This document shows, one piece after another, positions 23,828-32,171 of a stretch of 64,000 bases of DNA. The stretch is from an uncultured Treponema sp. (GTDB lineage: Bacteria > Spirochaetota > Spirochaetia > Treponematales > Treponemataceae). The translations under genes were made by a program, and so were the position numbers. Position 1 is the first letter of the stretch; the number at the start of each line of letters is the position of its first letter. A model generated the notes under the pieces. It was not told where the DNA came from. It made no database searches and saw nothing but the letters and a program-made list of their open reading frames with translations. The stretch is taken from the NCBI GenBank assembly GCA_949300145.1, contig CASGDA010000006.1, positions 62,001-126,000 of the forward strand, in the 5' to 3' direction.

Positions 23828-24016
23828 TCAAAGACAGTCAATATCCACAGCCCTTGCAAGCCTTTTTAAAAATCTATCTTCTTCAAGGGTTCCTGTTGCA
23901 ATGCCAAAACAAGATGCAATGTCATTTGCAACATCATGTTGCCCGGCTTCGTACATTTTTTTTCCAGCCGGGTTTTCTTCTATCCCCTCAATTTTGCAAT
24001 AATCTTCATAAGTCAT
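23828..24016 (-). CDS. 62-residue unknown protein
   Basis: 62 residues, acidic and helical: DYCKIEGIEENPAGKKMYEAGQHDVANDI then EEDRFLKRLARAVDIDCL. It sits 18 bases after the primase gene with the same orientation. No family recognised. Confidence 0.5.
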   Translation of the reverse strand: MTYEDYCKIEGIEENPAGKKMYEAGQHDVANDIASCFGIATGTLEEDRFLKRLARAVDIDCL

Positions 24017-24034
24017 TTTGTTTACTCCTAAAAA

Positions 24035-27000
24035 TTAAAATATATCCATTTCGCTGTCTGAACCGTTCTGGGAATCCCAGTCGGGTTCTTCCGGCGGTGG
24101 TGTGTAAGTTGGTGGCCGCTGCTTAAATTGTGTTGCAGGGCCGTTTGTCTGTGTTTTTTCTGCGCTATCACCAAACAAAGTGCCGTCATTCTGTTGCTGG
24201 GTTGGCGCGGTTTCATTCAAAGTTTGCAAGCCCTGTTCAGATAGTTTGACATTGAAGAAAACAAGTTCCGGGTAGTTGTTTATCTTCTTTTGGCGGTAGT
24301 CAATTTCGCGGTAATCGCGTTTTAAAAGGCGTACAAACTTATTGCGGGTCAAGGCTTCCTTGCTTTCATCAGAAAGACCATAGTATTTCAAATAACATTC
24401 ATAAGCCTTTTGAACTTCTGTATAGATTCCGCCGGACAAATCAAATACCAAGCAGTCATTGACGAATTTATCAAGGTCAGTTTTCTGTTCTTCGATGTAG
24501 CGGCCTTTGTAACCCTCACATTCCGGGGAAAGCGGAATTTCACCATGCAGATTGATGTTCAAATCTATATAAAGTTCCATAAAATATTTGACAACAGCCG
24601 GAAATTCCGGGCGCAAGTAGTTTATAAAGCCTGTCGCCGTTTTTCCGCCTTCGCCTTTTTTGTGCTGGATATTGAACGGAATTACTACCATTCGGGAAAT
24701 TGCAGCTTCATCGTGAGCGTCAAAGTTTGGCGAATAGTTTGATGCAATAATAATCTGCGCGGTTGGAATGAAGTCGTGCGGATCGCGGTACAATCCACGG
24801 GCTGTTAGAGTGTCGCCGCCTGTAAGCTCTTTCCAGAATGACGTATTAAGTGAAGCGTTGCGGGCGGTTTCCTGCGCAAATGCACAGCACTTTCCTTCCA
24901 GCTTTGCGATTTCTGGGTTTGCTTCATTTCCGCTTGCGCGTTTGAATCCTGTTGAAACAAGCACGTCTGATTTTACACGGGCGCACATTCCTTTGAATAT
25001 TTCTTCTACAATGTTACAAGTTGTAGATTTACCCGTGCCGCCTTTTCCTAAGAAAATTCCGCCGTACTTAAAGCCAGTGTTACGGCTAGGAATGAGCGAC
25101 AAATAATAAAGCAGAGTTTGAAGCGTTTTTTCGTCTTTGAAGTTGCCCTTCATAAACTCCAGAAACTTTTCCGGCTTTCCAGCTTTGCGTAATTCTTCTT
25201 CTTTGTATGGCAGCATTTCGCGGCGGTATTCTTCCGGGCGGCTTTTTCTGTATTCGATTTCTTTACCAGAAAAGTCTACCACGCAATCTAAAAGCGTGAG
25301 TGTTTCGCGCATTTGTGGGCCGTCAAAAGGAACATTTTCACGGAATACATCGGGTTTTAAGCCGGACAAATCCTGTGCAAGTTCTACACGGAAACGGCGA
25401 CCTTCCAGTTTTTTAACAAGGTCGTTTATAAGGCTTTTTTTGTCAAAATGCTTTTCAAGATATTTAAGCATGAGATTAAGCAAAATTGTATAAGCTGCAC
25501 CTGGTGCGTCTGGTTCACGAACCCAAACGTGACCGTTGAAAAAATACCAGCGTTTTTCACATTCAACATAAATCAAACGGCCCTGCAATACGGATGCAAC
25601 TGTAAGAGCGGCAGAGCGTACACCCTGCGTATTTAGGAACTGTAAAAAATTAACATCATTTTCCATTTTGTCATAATCAATGGAAACAATGGTTTGCTGC
25701 TCTTTTATGTTGCGCAAGATTTCACTTGCCGGAATAAGTGCTTTTTCAAGTTCACGGCGCAAGTAGTTTGAAACGCCGTATTTTTCGCAAATTTCGAGTA
25801 TAAAATAAGGGGTAATATTCGATTTCTTTTCGAGCTGCTTAACAGTTATATTGCCTTCGCCCCATTTTAAGATTTCGTTTATTGTCTCTTTGTTTTTACA
25901 AGCCTTAACACAGGCAAGGGCAAAAAGTTCTACATCGTCTTCATCCAGTGAGTTATATTCAACTTTTTTAAGCAGCGAGCGCAAGCGTTTTATACTTAAT
26001 GTATCGTAATCAAGCCATAAAGTGCCGTGGATCTCTTTTTTTACTTCTGGCGTTTTATAAAGCTGCGCATTTTTGATTGCTTCAATAACAAGGTCTGCAC
26101 GACCTGCAAGAATCGCTTCGTCTGTGTCTTTGTATGGCACATTATCCGGCAAAATTGCAACTTTGATTTGTCCTTTGAATCCGGCTTTTAAGAGCTTTTC
26201 GGGAATGCTTGTTTTGTATTTGTCGGTTTCTGCAAATGGCATTAAGCCGAACATTTTTTGACCGATATAATTATTTTGTGCGTTGTCTTTATCTGCAAAG
26301 AATGTAATTTCTGGGATGTTGTTAGGAATGATAAATTCCTGTGCTTTTGGTTCTGTAAGACCGTTTACGCCACAAGTTGAAAATACGTTTTCAATTCCAG
26401 CGGCACGGCAAGCGATAGCGTCAAATTCACCTTCAACCAAAACAATAGGTTTTTCTTTTGGCAAAAGTCCTGGCATTGGAAAAGGGCTTATTCCTTTTGT
26501 GTTTACTTTATTGCTTTTGCCGCCTAAATAATAATTGAGCTTAAAGCCAGAAAAGCCCTTAAAAACTACGCCGCTTGCTTCCCAAAGACTTTTATTTCCT
26601 TTTTCGGGATTGCGTCCGGGGATGCCCGCGCCAACGAGCGTCTGCCAGCCAAGTTCAGCTTCGGCGATGGTGTAGCCGGGCCAGTAGAAAAAATAGTTTA
26701 CCATGCGGTCGCGCACTTCAACAGGGTATGATTGCAGTTGATTATTTGTTTTGATTTGCGCACGGCGATTTAAATATTTTGTAACTTCTTCATTGCGTGA
26801 TTTATGGCGTTTGAAATAATCTTCCAGCTTTTTAACACAATCTGGATCAGTTGCAAAATCTTCTGTTTTGCGTGTTTTTGGAGCGGATTTTTTAGGCAAA
26901 ACAGGGGCTGTTGATACGCCGCCAAAAGTACGTTCTATTTCTTTGAACTGTTCGGCTTTGTCTGTTATGCCCTGCAAGATTTCTACAGCATCGTAAATGT

Positions 27001-27169
27001 CGCCGCGAATGCCACAGGAATAGCATTTGAAGTGGTCTTCAAAGAGTTCGCAAGAGGGGTTTTTATCTTCGTGCTGCGGATTAAAGCAACGGATTAAGCC
27101 GCGCTGGGCTTCAATGCCCTTGTACTGGAGATATTGCAATAAGCTGTTTTTATATTTTGAAAAGTCCAT
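24035..27169 (-). CDS. Phage primase-helicase (CHC2 zinc, TOPRIM, D5-like helicase)
   Basis: 1044 residues. An N-terminal zinc-binding domain (CFNPQHEDKNPSC ... CYSCG, about 28-57) is followed by a TOPRIM core (KPIVLVEGEFDAIACRA, about 240-330). The C-terminal half is a D5/P4-type SF3 helicase with Walker A GKGGTGKST near residue 705 and ASNYSPNFDAHDEAAISRM-like sensor region. It would prime and unwind the element's own DNA. A Gln/Pro-rich acidic tail ends the protein. It is the largest gene of block 2 and indicates autonomous replication. Confidence 0.88.
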   Translation of the reverse strand: MDFSKYKNSLLQYLQYKGIEAQRGLIRCFNPQHEDKNPSCELFEDHFKCYSCGIRGDIYDAVEILQGITDKAEQFKEIERTFGGVSTAPVLPKKSAPKTRKTEDFATDPDCVKKLEDYFKRHKSRNEEVTKYLNRRAQIKTNNQLQSYPVEVRDRMVNYFFYWPGYTIAEAELGWQTLVGAGIPGRNPEKGNKSLWEASGVVFKGFSGFKLNYYLGGKSNKVNTKGISPFPMPGLLPKEKPIVLVEGEFDAIACRAAGIENVFSTCGVNGLTEPKAQEFIIPNNIPEITFFADKDNAQNNYIGQKMFGLMPFAETDKYKTSIPEKLLKAGFKGQIKVAILPDNVPYKDTDEAILAGRADLVIEAIKNAQLYKTPEVKKEIHGTLWLDYDTLSIKRLRSLLKKVEYNSLDEDDVELFALACVKACKNKETINEILKWGEGNITVKQLEKKSNITPYFILEICEKYGVSNYLRRELEKALIPASEILRNIKEQQTIVSIDYDKMENDVNFLQFLNTQGVRSAALTVASVLQGRLIYVECEKRWYFFNGHVWVREPDAPGAAYTILLNLMLKYLEKHFDKKSLINDLVKKLEGRRFRVELAQDLSGLKPDVFRENVPFDGPQMRETLTLLDCVVDFSGKEIEYRKSRPEEYRREMLPYKEEELRKAGKPEKFLEFMKGNFKDEKTLQTLLYYLSLIPSRNTGFKYGGIFLGKGGTGKSTTCNIVEEIFKGMCARVKSDVLVSTGFKRASGNEANPEIAKLEGKCCAFAQETARNASLNTSFWKELTGGDTLTARGLYRDPHDFIPTAQIIIASNYSPNFDAHDEAAISRMVVIPFNIQHKKGEGGKTATGFINYLRPEFPAVVKYFMELYIDLNINLHGEIPLSPECEGYKGRYIEEQKTDLDKFVNDCLVFDLSGGIYTEVQKAYECYLKYYGLSDESKEALTRNKFVRLLKRDYREIDYRQKKINNYPELVFFNVKLSEQGLQTLNETAPTQQQNDGTLFGDSAEKTQTNGPATQFKQRPPTYTPPPEEPDWDSQNGSDSEMDIF

Positions 27170-27206
27170 TTTATTTCACATAGGGGCAAAAGCCCACCCC
27201 CCGTTG

Positions 27207-27440
27207 CTATTTTTCTGTGCATGATACAATTTCGCCGCCAAATTCTTTTTTCAGCAAATGAACAGAAAGCGGCAGTTCATGCGGTTTCTGCCAGTTGTCT
27301 GTTATTAAGGCCAGTTCCTGCGGGCTGTATTTTGTGCCGTCCTTGCAGAAAAGCCAGCCGGACACTTCATCATAGGCAATGCGTTGTTTTAAAGTTTCTG
27401 AATAAATAAAGTGCCATTTGGCTTTCTGCGGTTCTGGCAT
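27207..27440 (-). CDS. Small unknown protein
   Basis: 77 residues. KWHFIYSETLKQRIAYDEVSGWLFCKDGTKYSP suggests a small beta-rich fold. It lies between parB and the primase gene in the same direction. No family recognised. Confidence 0.5.
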   Translation of the reverse strand: MPEPQKAKWHFIYSETLKQRIAYDEVSGWLFCKDGTKYSPQELALITDNWQKPHELPLSVHLLKKEFGGEIVSCTEK

Positions 27441-27449
27441 AAATTCACC

Positions 27450-28406
27450 TTAGATTTTTTGGTATATTTCTTCCGGGTAAGTTGTGAAAAACAAATTATC
27501 CTTACTTGTTGCCACATAATGAACTTCAAATAAAGAACCGTTTGCTTTTATACACACATTTTTTGCCGGATCAATTCTTTGCAATTCTTTAATCAATCTT
27601 CCTACCGTAAGAGGTTCAGAGCTATGCGGTAAATTGATTATAGAAATTTCTTCGTTACTCACGTGAGTAGTTGAATTTTCAGATTCGTAAAAATCAGCTT
27701 CAGACATCGAAGACGGTTCAATCATTTCGTCAAAATCTGGAGCTTCAATTTCTGAATTGTTTGCTTCAGATTTGTAATCGTGCAAGATTTTTGTTGCAGC
27801 AGCGTTTGTTCCGCCAGCTTCTGAAAGTTCCTGCACTTTGCCTGGCAAATCTTCTGCATTCACACTTCTAAGCTGTGCAAGCGCACGAGTTTTAAGCGAG
27901 CTTGTATCAACACCTGCTGCTTCTGCCTGTTCGCGCACTTTTGTTCCTGCAACAATGTCAGAAACATAGCTGATTGGCTTTGAAAGAAGGTCTGCTATTT
28001 CCTTCTGGGAAAGGCCTTTTTCAAGCATTTCACGAATTGCGTTTTCTTTATCCTGGGCGGTTAAATCCGTGCGCTGGATATTCTCAATCATTTGTAGCGT
28101 CCAAGTGTCACCTGTGCGGATGCAACATTCTACAAGCCCAACATCAACGCCCTGTTTGTGCAAAAGAGCAAGAGCGCGTAAACGGCGATGACCGCAAATT
28201 AGTTCATAGACGTTCTTACCCAAGCCCGGTTCAATTACGCCCGGCTTTACCGTAAGAGGATTAAGAAGGCCGTTTGCTTGAATACTTTTTGCAAGATTTT
28301 CAATTTCCTGCCAGTCGTATTCTTTGCGAACATTGCCGCTTTCTTCACGGATTTGTTCAAGCGGGATCTTAATTGTTGAAAGATTGTTGTTTGAAAACTT
28401 TGCCAT
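27450..28406 (-). CDS. parB: ParB-like partition/nuclease-fold protein
   Basis: 318 residues. The ParB/Srx core is clear: IKIPLEQIREESGNVRKEY, LAKSIQANGLLNPLTVKPG, ELICGHRRLRALALL (CTP-binding-type motif) and MIENIQRTDLTAQDKENAI, then a helix-turn-helix GLSQKEIADLLSKPISYVSDI. It would bind parS-like sites and work with ParA just upstream. The C-terminal 120 residues are acidic and unique. It follows parA after 1 base. Confidence 0.88.
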   Translation of the reverse strand: MAKFSNNNLSTIKIPLEQIREESGNVRKEYDWQEIENLAKSIQANGLLNPLTVKPGVIEPGLGKNVYELICGHRRLRALALLHKQGVDVGLVECCIRTGDTWTLQMIENIQRTDLTAQDKENAIREMLEKGLSQKEIADLLSKPISYVSDIVAGTKVREQAEAAGVDTSSLKTRALAQLRSVNAEDLPGKVQELSEAGGTNAAATKILHDYKSEANNSEIEAPDFDEMIEPSSMSEADFYESENSTTHVSNEEISIINLPHSSEPLTVGRLIKELQRIDPAKNVCIKANGSLFEVHYVATSKDNLFFTTYPEEIYQKI

Positions 28407-28407
28407 T

Positions 28408-29124
28408 TTATACCCACTCCTTGCCTGTTACAGTCTGAATAAAATTCATCATGCGCTTTTCTACAGTTACAGGGATTTTATAATTTGGATTCTGAACGAG
28501 CTTCTGGAAGCTATTCACAAGCGGAATAGGATTTTCAATCATAAAATCGCCAAAAGTGTTTTTGTACTGTTCCCAAATATTGCCAGGGTCGCGGTTTTTG
28601 TTGTAAGCATTACAGACAACAAAAACTTCCGATTCAAGACAACAATCCTGCAATGTGTCCATGTACTGAAGTGTTGCTTTGAAGTCGAGCGGCGAACATT
28701 TGCCGCTTACAATGATTGTATCAGCTGCAAAAACAGCGTTGCGGGTCTGCGCGTTCCAAGTTCCCGGCGGGTCGATGATGATATAGTCATATTTTTCCGC
28801 AAAACCCTGTTTTTTAATTTCATGTTTCAATTTTGTGTCCATCACATTTGAAAGCATAGATAAATCAAGATCTTCTGGAATGATTGACAGCGTTCCGCCG
28901 TTTGTATGTTCTTTAAGCAAATACGGCTGAACTTCACGGCCTGTAAGAAGAAGTTTTGAATTCTGGTCTTGCAGAACTTTTCCGTAAACTTCGGAAATAC
29001 TGCAATTCGGGTCAAGCCCGATTATCAACACTTTTTGCCCATGCTGATAAAGAAACTCTGCAAGCAAGGTGTTAAGGGTAGTTTTTCCCGTGCCACCTTT
29101 TTTGTTAGTCGTTGTTATTATCAT
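28408..29124 (-). CDS. parA: ParA-family partition ATPase
   Basis: 238 residues. Deviant Walker A KKGGTGKTT with the signature first Lys at residues 8-16, and YDYIIIDPPGTWNAQTRNAV as Walker B. With ParB it would segregate an extrachromosomal copy. A phage carrying parAB and its own primase typically persists as a plasmid. A perfect inverted repeat sits just upstream of the start (29137-29165). Confidence 0.9.
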   Translation of the reverse strand: MIITTTNKKGGTGKTTLNTLLAEFLYQHGQKVLIIGLDPNCSISEVYGKVLQDQNSKLLLTGREVQPYLLKEHTNGGTLSIIPEDLDLSMLSNVMDTKLKHEIKKQGFAEKYDYIIIDPPGTWNAQTRNAVFAADTIIVSGKCSPLDFKATLQYMDTLQDCCLESEVFVVCNAYNKNRDPGNIWEQYKNTFGDFMIENPIPLVNSFQKLVQNPNYKIPVTVEKRMMNFIQTVTGKEWV

Positions 29125-29136
29125 TTGTTTGCTCCT

Positions 29137-29198
29137 TTGTAAACGATACTTTTAACCGTTTACAAGTATATGTTACGATACTTTTAGAAATCTGTCAA
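29137..29198 (-). promoter_or_regulatory. parAB promoter and partition-site-like inverted repeat
   Basis: On the minus strand TTGACA (29193-29198) and TAACAT (29170-29175) are 17 bases apart. Downstream of the -10 lies a perfect inverted repeat TTGTAAACG-N11-CGTTTACAA (29137-29145, 29157-29165). The 12-mer ACGATACTTTTA occurs at 29143-29154 and 29175-29186. This is the expected place for a ParA/ParB autoregulatory operator or centromere. Confidence 0.6.
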
Positions 29199-29230
29199 GC
29201 GTTTTTCAAAAAAAACACTATAAAAAGTTT

Positions 29231-29713
29231 TTAGAACGGAACGCTTTCTGGGTCTCCTTCGTCTGCCATATCATCCGGCGGCATATCGTCAAAGTTTGGA
29301 GCCTGCGGCGGTGCGCTTGTATAGCTAGGGGCTTGTGAATATGAATTCTGCGTCTGTTCGTTGTTTGTTCTTTTTCCTTCACCTGGTCTGCGCAATGGTC
29401 TAACACGACTTGCGCGAATTTCCGTGCGAGAATATTTTTTACCGTCTTTTTCCCATGAAGAAGTTTTCAATTCTGCTTCTACCAAAACTTCACGGCCTTT
29501 TGTGTATTCGGGCAAGTTTTTTTTTGCAGAATCACCCCAATAGCTTACATCAAAAAAATTGGTCGTTCGCTCCCATTCGTCAGTAGTACGATTGCGATAA
29601 TCTTTATTTACTGCTAAAGAAAGTGTTACTACACAACTGTTGTTGCTTAAATAATTTACTGAAGCGTCTTTTGTAAGTCGCCCCTGCAAATAAACCGCGT
29701 TCAAATCACTCAT
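29231..29713 (-). CDS. ssb: Single-stranded DNA-binding protein (block 2)
   Basis: 160 residues. NAVYLQGRLTKDASVNYL, FFDVSYWGDSAKKNLPEYTKGREVLVEAELK form the OB fold; the tail is Gln/Pro/Ala-rich and ends in an acidic DEGDPESVPF. It is unrelated in detail to the SSB of block 1, so each phage piece brings its own. The start overlaps the upstream gene by 8 bases. Confidence 0.88.
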   Translation of the reverse strand: MSDLNAVYLQGRLTKDASVNYLSNNSCVVTLSLAVNKDYRNRTTDEWERTTNFFDVSYWGDSAKKNLPEYTKGREVLVEAELKTSSWEKDGKKYSRTEIRASRVRPLRRPGEGKRTNNEQTQNSYSQAPSYTSAPPQAPNFDDMPPDDMADEGDPESVPF

Positions 29714-29963
29714 CGTCTTTATCTCCTTTTGGTTCTGGAAGTTTATATTCCGGGTGTTTTTTTACCCAACTTTCTAAGACTACGCTATGCCCGCTGTAAG
29801 TAACAGGGCCGTCATTTTTCATAACTTTTGTATAAAACTGGTAATAGCTGAATTCAAAATCTATTGCAGCCTGGCAAAGAGAAAAATATCTAATTCCGTC
29901 TACATAAACCGGGCGGCAATACCTGTTGCGGTGTGGTTTTGGATTCAAAACTTTTTTATACAA
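29706..29963 (-). CDS. Small unknown protein upstream of ssb
   Basis: 85 residues, basic N-terminus (NPKPHRNRYCRPVYVDGIRYFSLCQAAIDF). The latter part resembles the short segments of phage proteins that recognise a DNA motif, but no family is certain. Overlaps ssb. Confidence 0.5.
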   Translation of the reverse strand: MYKKVLNPKPHRNRYCRPVYVDGIRYFSLCQAAIDFEFSYYQFYTKVMKNDGPVTYSGHSVVLESWVKKHPEYKLPEPKGDKDDE

Positions 29964-29976
29964 AAGCCCCTCCCTG

Positions 29977-30306
29977 TCAATGTTTTATTACTTTTATGCC
30001 GTATTTCCTGGCATACAATTCAAGCATTGAATCATCTACAGCAAGCCATTCAATTACATCAGCTTTAGACCAAGATTTTACGCCGCCAATCAACTTGCTA
30101 TTTGTTCCACAACAAGGCTGCAAATAATACCGGGTGCGATATGTTGCCAAAGAGCAGCCGCCTTTTTTTTCTACAGCTAACGCAAGACTAACCCATTCGG
30201 GAAGATCTTTCCCTTTTTCAGCAGCTGAAGTAAGGTTTTCAACTTTTTGTGTGAGTTGGTCTAATTTAAATTCGATAGTCGCAAGCGCAAGTTCTTCTTT
30301 AGTCAA
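29977..30306 (-). CDS. Helix-turn-helix-type small DNA-binding protein
   Basis: 109 residues. An N-terminal coiled-coil-like helix (EFKLDQLTQKVENLTSAAEKG) precedes LAVEKKGGCSLATYRTRYYLQPCCGTN and WSKADVIEWL, the layout of MerR/excisionase-type winged helix proteins that read phage control regions. It is the second gene of the early leftward operon and could be a Cro/excision-type regulator (inference). Confidence 0.5.
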   Translation of the reverse strand: MTKEELALATIEFKLDQLTQKVENLTSAAEKGKDLPEWVSLALAVEKKGGCSLATYRTRYYLQPCCGTNSKLIGGVKSWSKADVIEWLAVDDSMLELYARKYGIKVIKH

Positions 30307-30497
30307 TTTACTTTACGCTCCAGCTGTTTTTCTTCTTCTGGCTTATAGCCGACTTTTTCAAGAATAATCTGCCGAATAAACGGCCCACGCTTGCCACATA
30401 AAGGCTGTAAATAACGGTCGATTGCTGCTAATTCATTTGCAGATACGGTTACAGTGATGTTGAATTTTTGTTCAACGACATTTACTTCGTGTTTCAT
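30303..30497 (-). CDS. First gene of early leftward operon, small regulator-like protein
   Basis: 64 residues from MKHEVNVVEQKFNITVTVSANELAAIDRYL. The length and strand-helix-helix pattern resemble a ribbon-helix-helix protein. The promoter (TTGACA 30528-30533, TATATA 30505-30510) puts the expected transcription start at the ATG, so the message may be leaderless. A longer frame from 30545 would start upstream of that promoter's -35 and is unlikely. Confidence 0.55.
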   Translation of the reverse strand: MKHEVNVVEQKFNITVTVSANELAAIDRYLQPLCGKRGPFIRQIILEKVGYKPEEEKQLERKVN

Positions 30498-30504
30498 AAT
30501 TCCA

Positions 30505-30533
30505 TATATACGGTTTAAATGTCGTTTTGTCAA
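30505..30533 (-). promoter_or_regulatory. Early leftward promoter of block 2
   Basis: Minus-strand TTGACA (30528-30533) and TATATA (30505-30510) with a 17-base spacer. It faces the plus-strand repressor gene, forming a divergent switch. Confidence 0.7.
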
Positions 30534-30585
30534 TAGTAAATACACTAATTTATTAGAAAAAAACTTTTTTTTAGTATTTTTACTA
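30534..30585. promoter_or_regulatory. Putative repressor operators of the divergent switch
   Basis: Two 14-base sites fit TAGTA-N5-ACTA: 30534-30547 and 30572-30585. Between them lies a CTAAT-TT-ATTAG palindrome (30545-30556). The first site abuts the -35 of the leftward promoter, and the second lies upstream of the rightward repressor gene. Confidence 0.55.
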
Positions 30586-30624
30586 TTTTTAGTTTTTTGT
30601 TTTTCCGATACAATAACCGTGAAT

Positions 30625-30963
30625 ATGGTTGCGGAAACGATAAAAGAGATTCAGAAAAAACGCGGGCTTACAAATGCAGAGCTTGCGAAAAGAAGCGGTG
30701 TGAATAAACGAACGCTTGAAGCGTGGTTTGCCAAAGACGGCAATCCAAATCCGACATTAAGCGAACTTCAAAAAGTTGCGGATGCGCTGGAAGTTTCGCT
30801 AGATACACTGGTAGGAAACAAGCCGAAAACAGAGCCGGAAAATTTTTATGATAAATATTCACAATACAAAGAACTTTTAGCACAAATAGACAAGCTGGAT
30901 TTAAAAAGCGCAGCTCTAATAAATGACATTGTAGAAGTCTTTTATAAGCATAACGGAAAATAA
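30625..30963 (+). CDS. XRE-family HTH repressor (CI-like)
   Basis: 112 residues. IKEIQKKRGLTNAELAKRSGVNKRTLEAWFA and the following LSELQKVADALEVSLDTLVG form a complete Cro/CI-type helix-turn-helix. The C-terminal half is helical and may dimerise. A TACAAT box at 30609-30614 and no ribosome-binding site suggest a near-leaderless message, as for lambda cI. It is probably the lysogeny repressor acting on the operators at 30534-30585. Confidence 0.8.
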   Translation: MVAETIKEIQKKRGLTNAELAKRSGVNKRTLEAWFAKDGNPNPTLSELQKVADALEVSLDTLVGNKPKTEPENFYDKYSQYKELLAQIDKLDLKSAALINDIVEVFYKHNGK

Positions 30964-30967
30964 TTGC

Positions 30968-31324
30968 ATGGAAAACGAAACTTTTTTTGAAAGAATAAAA
31001 CAATGGGTCAAAGACAATAACACAACAATAGACGCACTCATGCACGATGCTTTTAATGGTGAAAAAACAAAAGCCACTTATTACGGCTGGAGAAACAGAA
31101 AAGAAATTCCATCCGGGGCCTTTATCTGGCAGCTTGCGCAATACATGAATGTTACCTGCGACTGGCTTATTGCAGGAAACGAAAGTTCATTAACAAGCAA
31201 ATATCAAGATCTGATAAACAGCTTAGAAAAATTAGACGATTCTGCAAAACACAATGTTGAAATTATGGTTTCTGCACTTGCGGAAGATGTTAATAAAAAT
31301 GTTAATAAAAATATAAAGGGTTAG
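30968..31324 (+). CDS. Second HTH regulator, CI-like
   Basis: 118 residues. FFERIKQWVKDNNTTIDALMHDAF and YYGWRNRKEIPSGAFIWQLAQYMNVTCDWLIAG match the N-terminal DNA-binding part of phage CI-type repressors. The C-terminus is short and ends in a VNKNVNKNIKG repeat, so it lacks an S24 peptidase domain. It follows the first repressor by 4 bases and is the last gene of block 2. Confidence 0.75.
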   Translation: MENETFFERIKQWVKDNNTTIDALMHDAFNGEKTKATYYGWRNRKEIPSGAFIWQLAQYMNVTCDWLIAGNESSLTSKYQDLINSLEKLDDSAKHNVEIMVSALAEDVNKNVNKNIKG

Positions 31325-31447
31325 CAATTTATAGCAAAATTGTTTTCTTATATATTTATTTCTATCTTTGTTTAGCAAAGGTTAGCAAAAACGGTGTAAT
31401 TGATATAAATATAATAAAAGGGAACCTTGACAGGAGAAAATATAATT

Positions 31448-31981
31448 ATGCCCGTTAATATGAAATTGATGATTGCATCTGTTTTCGTACGACTGGCAAA
31501 GGATAATCCTGTCGATAAAATCACCGTGAAAAACCTTGCGGAAGCCTGCGGAATTTCCCGGCAGACATTTTATTATCATTTTCAGGACATACTGAATGTG
31601 ATGGAATGGACTGTCCGGCAGATGATACAGACCGCACTCCGGAACAGTCTATGCGCGGAAAGTCCTGAAAAGTCCATCGAAGAATTCATCCGGATTTCGG
31701 TGGAAAACCAGGATCTGCTGGAAAGGATGCTGTCATCCCAGTGGAGGGCACAAATAGAGCACATCTTCGTGGATGCCATGCATTCCAGCCTTCTTGAACT
31801 GATACGTGCAAAGCAGCCGGATTTGGATGTAACTTACCAGGATTTGAATCTTGCCCTGAATTTTTACACCTACGGAACAATCGGTGTGGTGCTTGAATAT
31901 TGCAAAAACCCCGGTGTCAACATAGAACAAATATCAAAGAAACTGTATAAAATCCTTTCCGGACGGATGATGGATTTTTAA
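31448..31981 (+). CDS. TetR-family transcriptional regulator
   Basis: 177 residues. ASVFVRLAKDNPVDKITVKNLAEACGISRQTFYYHFQDI is a textbook TetR helix-turn-helix; the C-terminal ligand domain is helical and of the type seen in small Firmicutes TetR proteins. ATG 31448 follows AGGAG at about 10 bases; a TTG start at 31427 would precede the ribosome-binding site. It lies upstream of the accessory ftsH in the same direction and probably controls it (inference). Confidence 0.85.
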   Translation: MPVNMKLMIASVFVRLAKDNPVDKITVKNLAEACGISRQTFYYHFQDILNVMEWTVRQMIQTALRNSLCAESPEKSIEEFIRISVENQDLLERMLSSQWRAQIEHIFVDAMHSSLLELIRAKQPDLDVTYQDLNLALNFYTYGTIGVVLEYCKNPGVNIEQISKKLYKILSGRMMDF

Positions 31982-32171
31982 TACATGACACCCCAAACCG
32001 GAATTTTTGACATTTCGGCCAATCTGTCTATACATACAAACAGCATTGTACATTGCCGTTATTCCCTGTATTTCCTATATTTTATAAGTTGGAACATATT
32101 AGCCATATCCGTTGGAATTTATACTTATGTTTTGATACTGGCAAAACAGAACACAAAAGGAGAATATATTT

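Noticed and set aside
31321-31400. Three TTAGCAA repeats at the right end of block 2 as an attachment site
   Set aside because: No copy occurs at the left junction, the repeats are short and AT-rich, and there is no integrase or tRNA.
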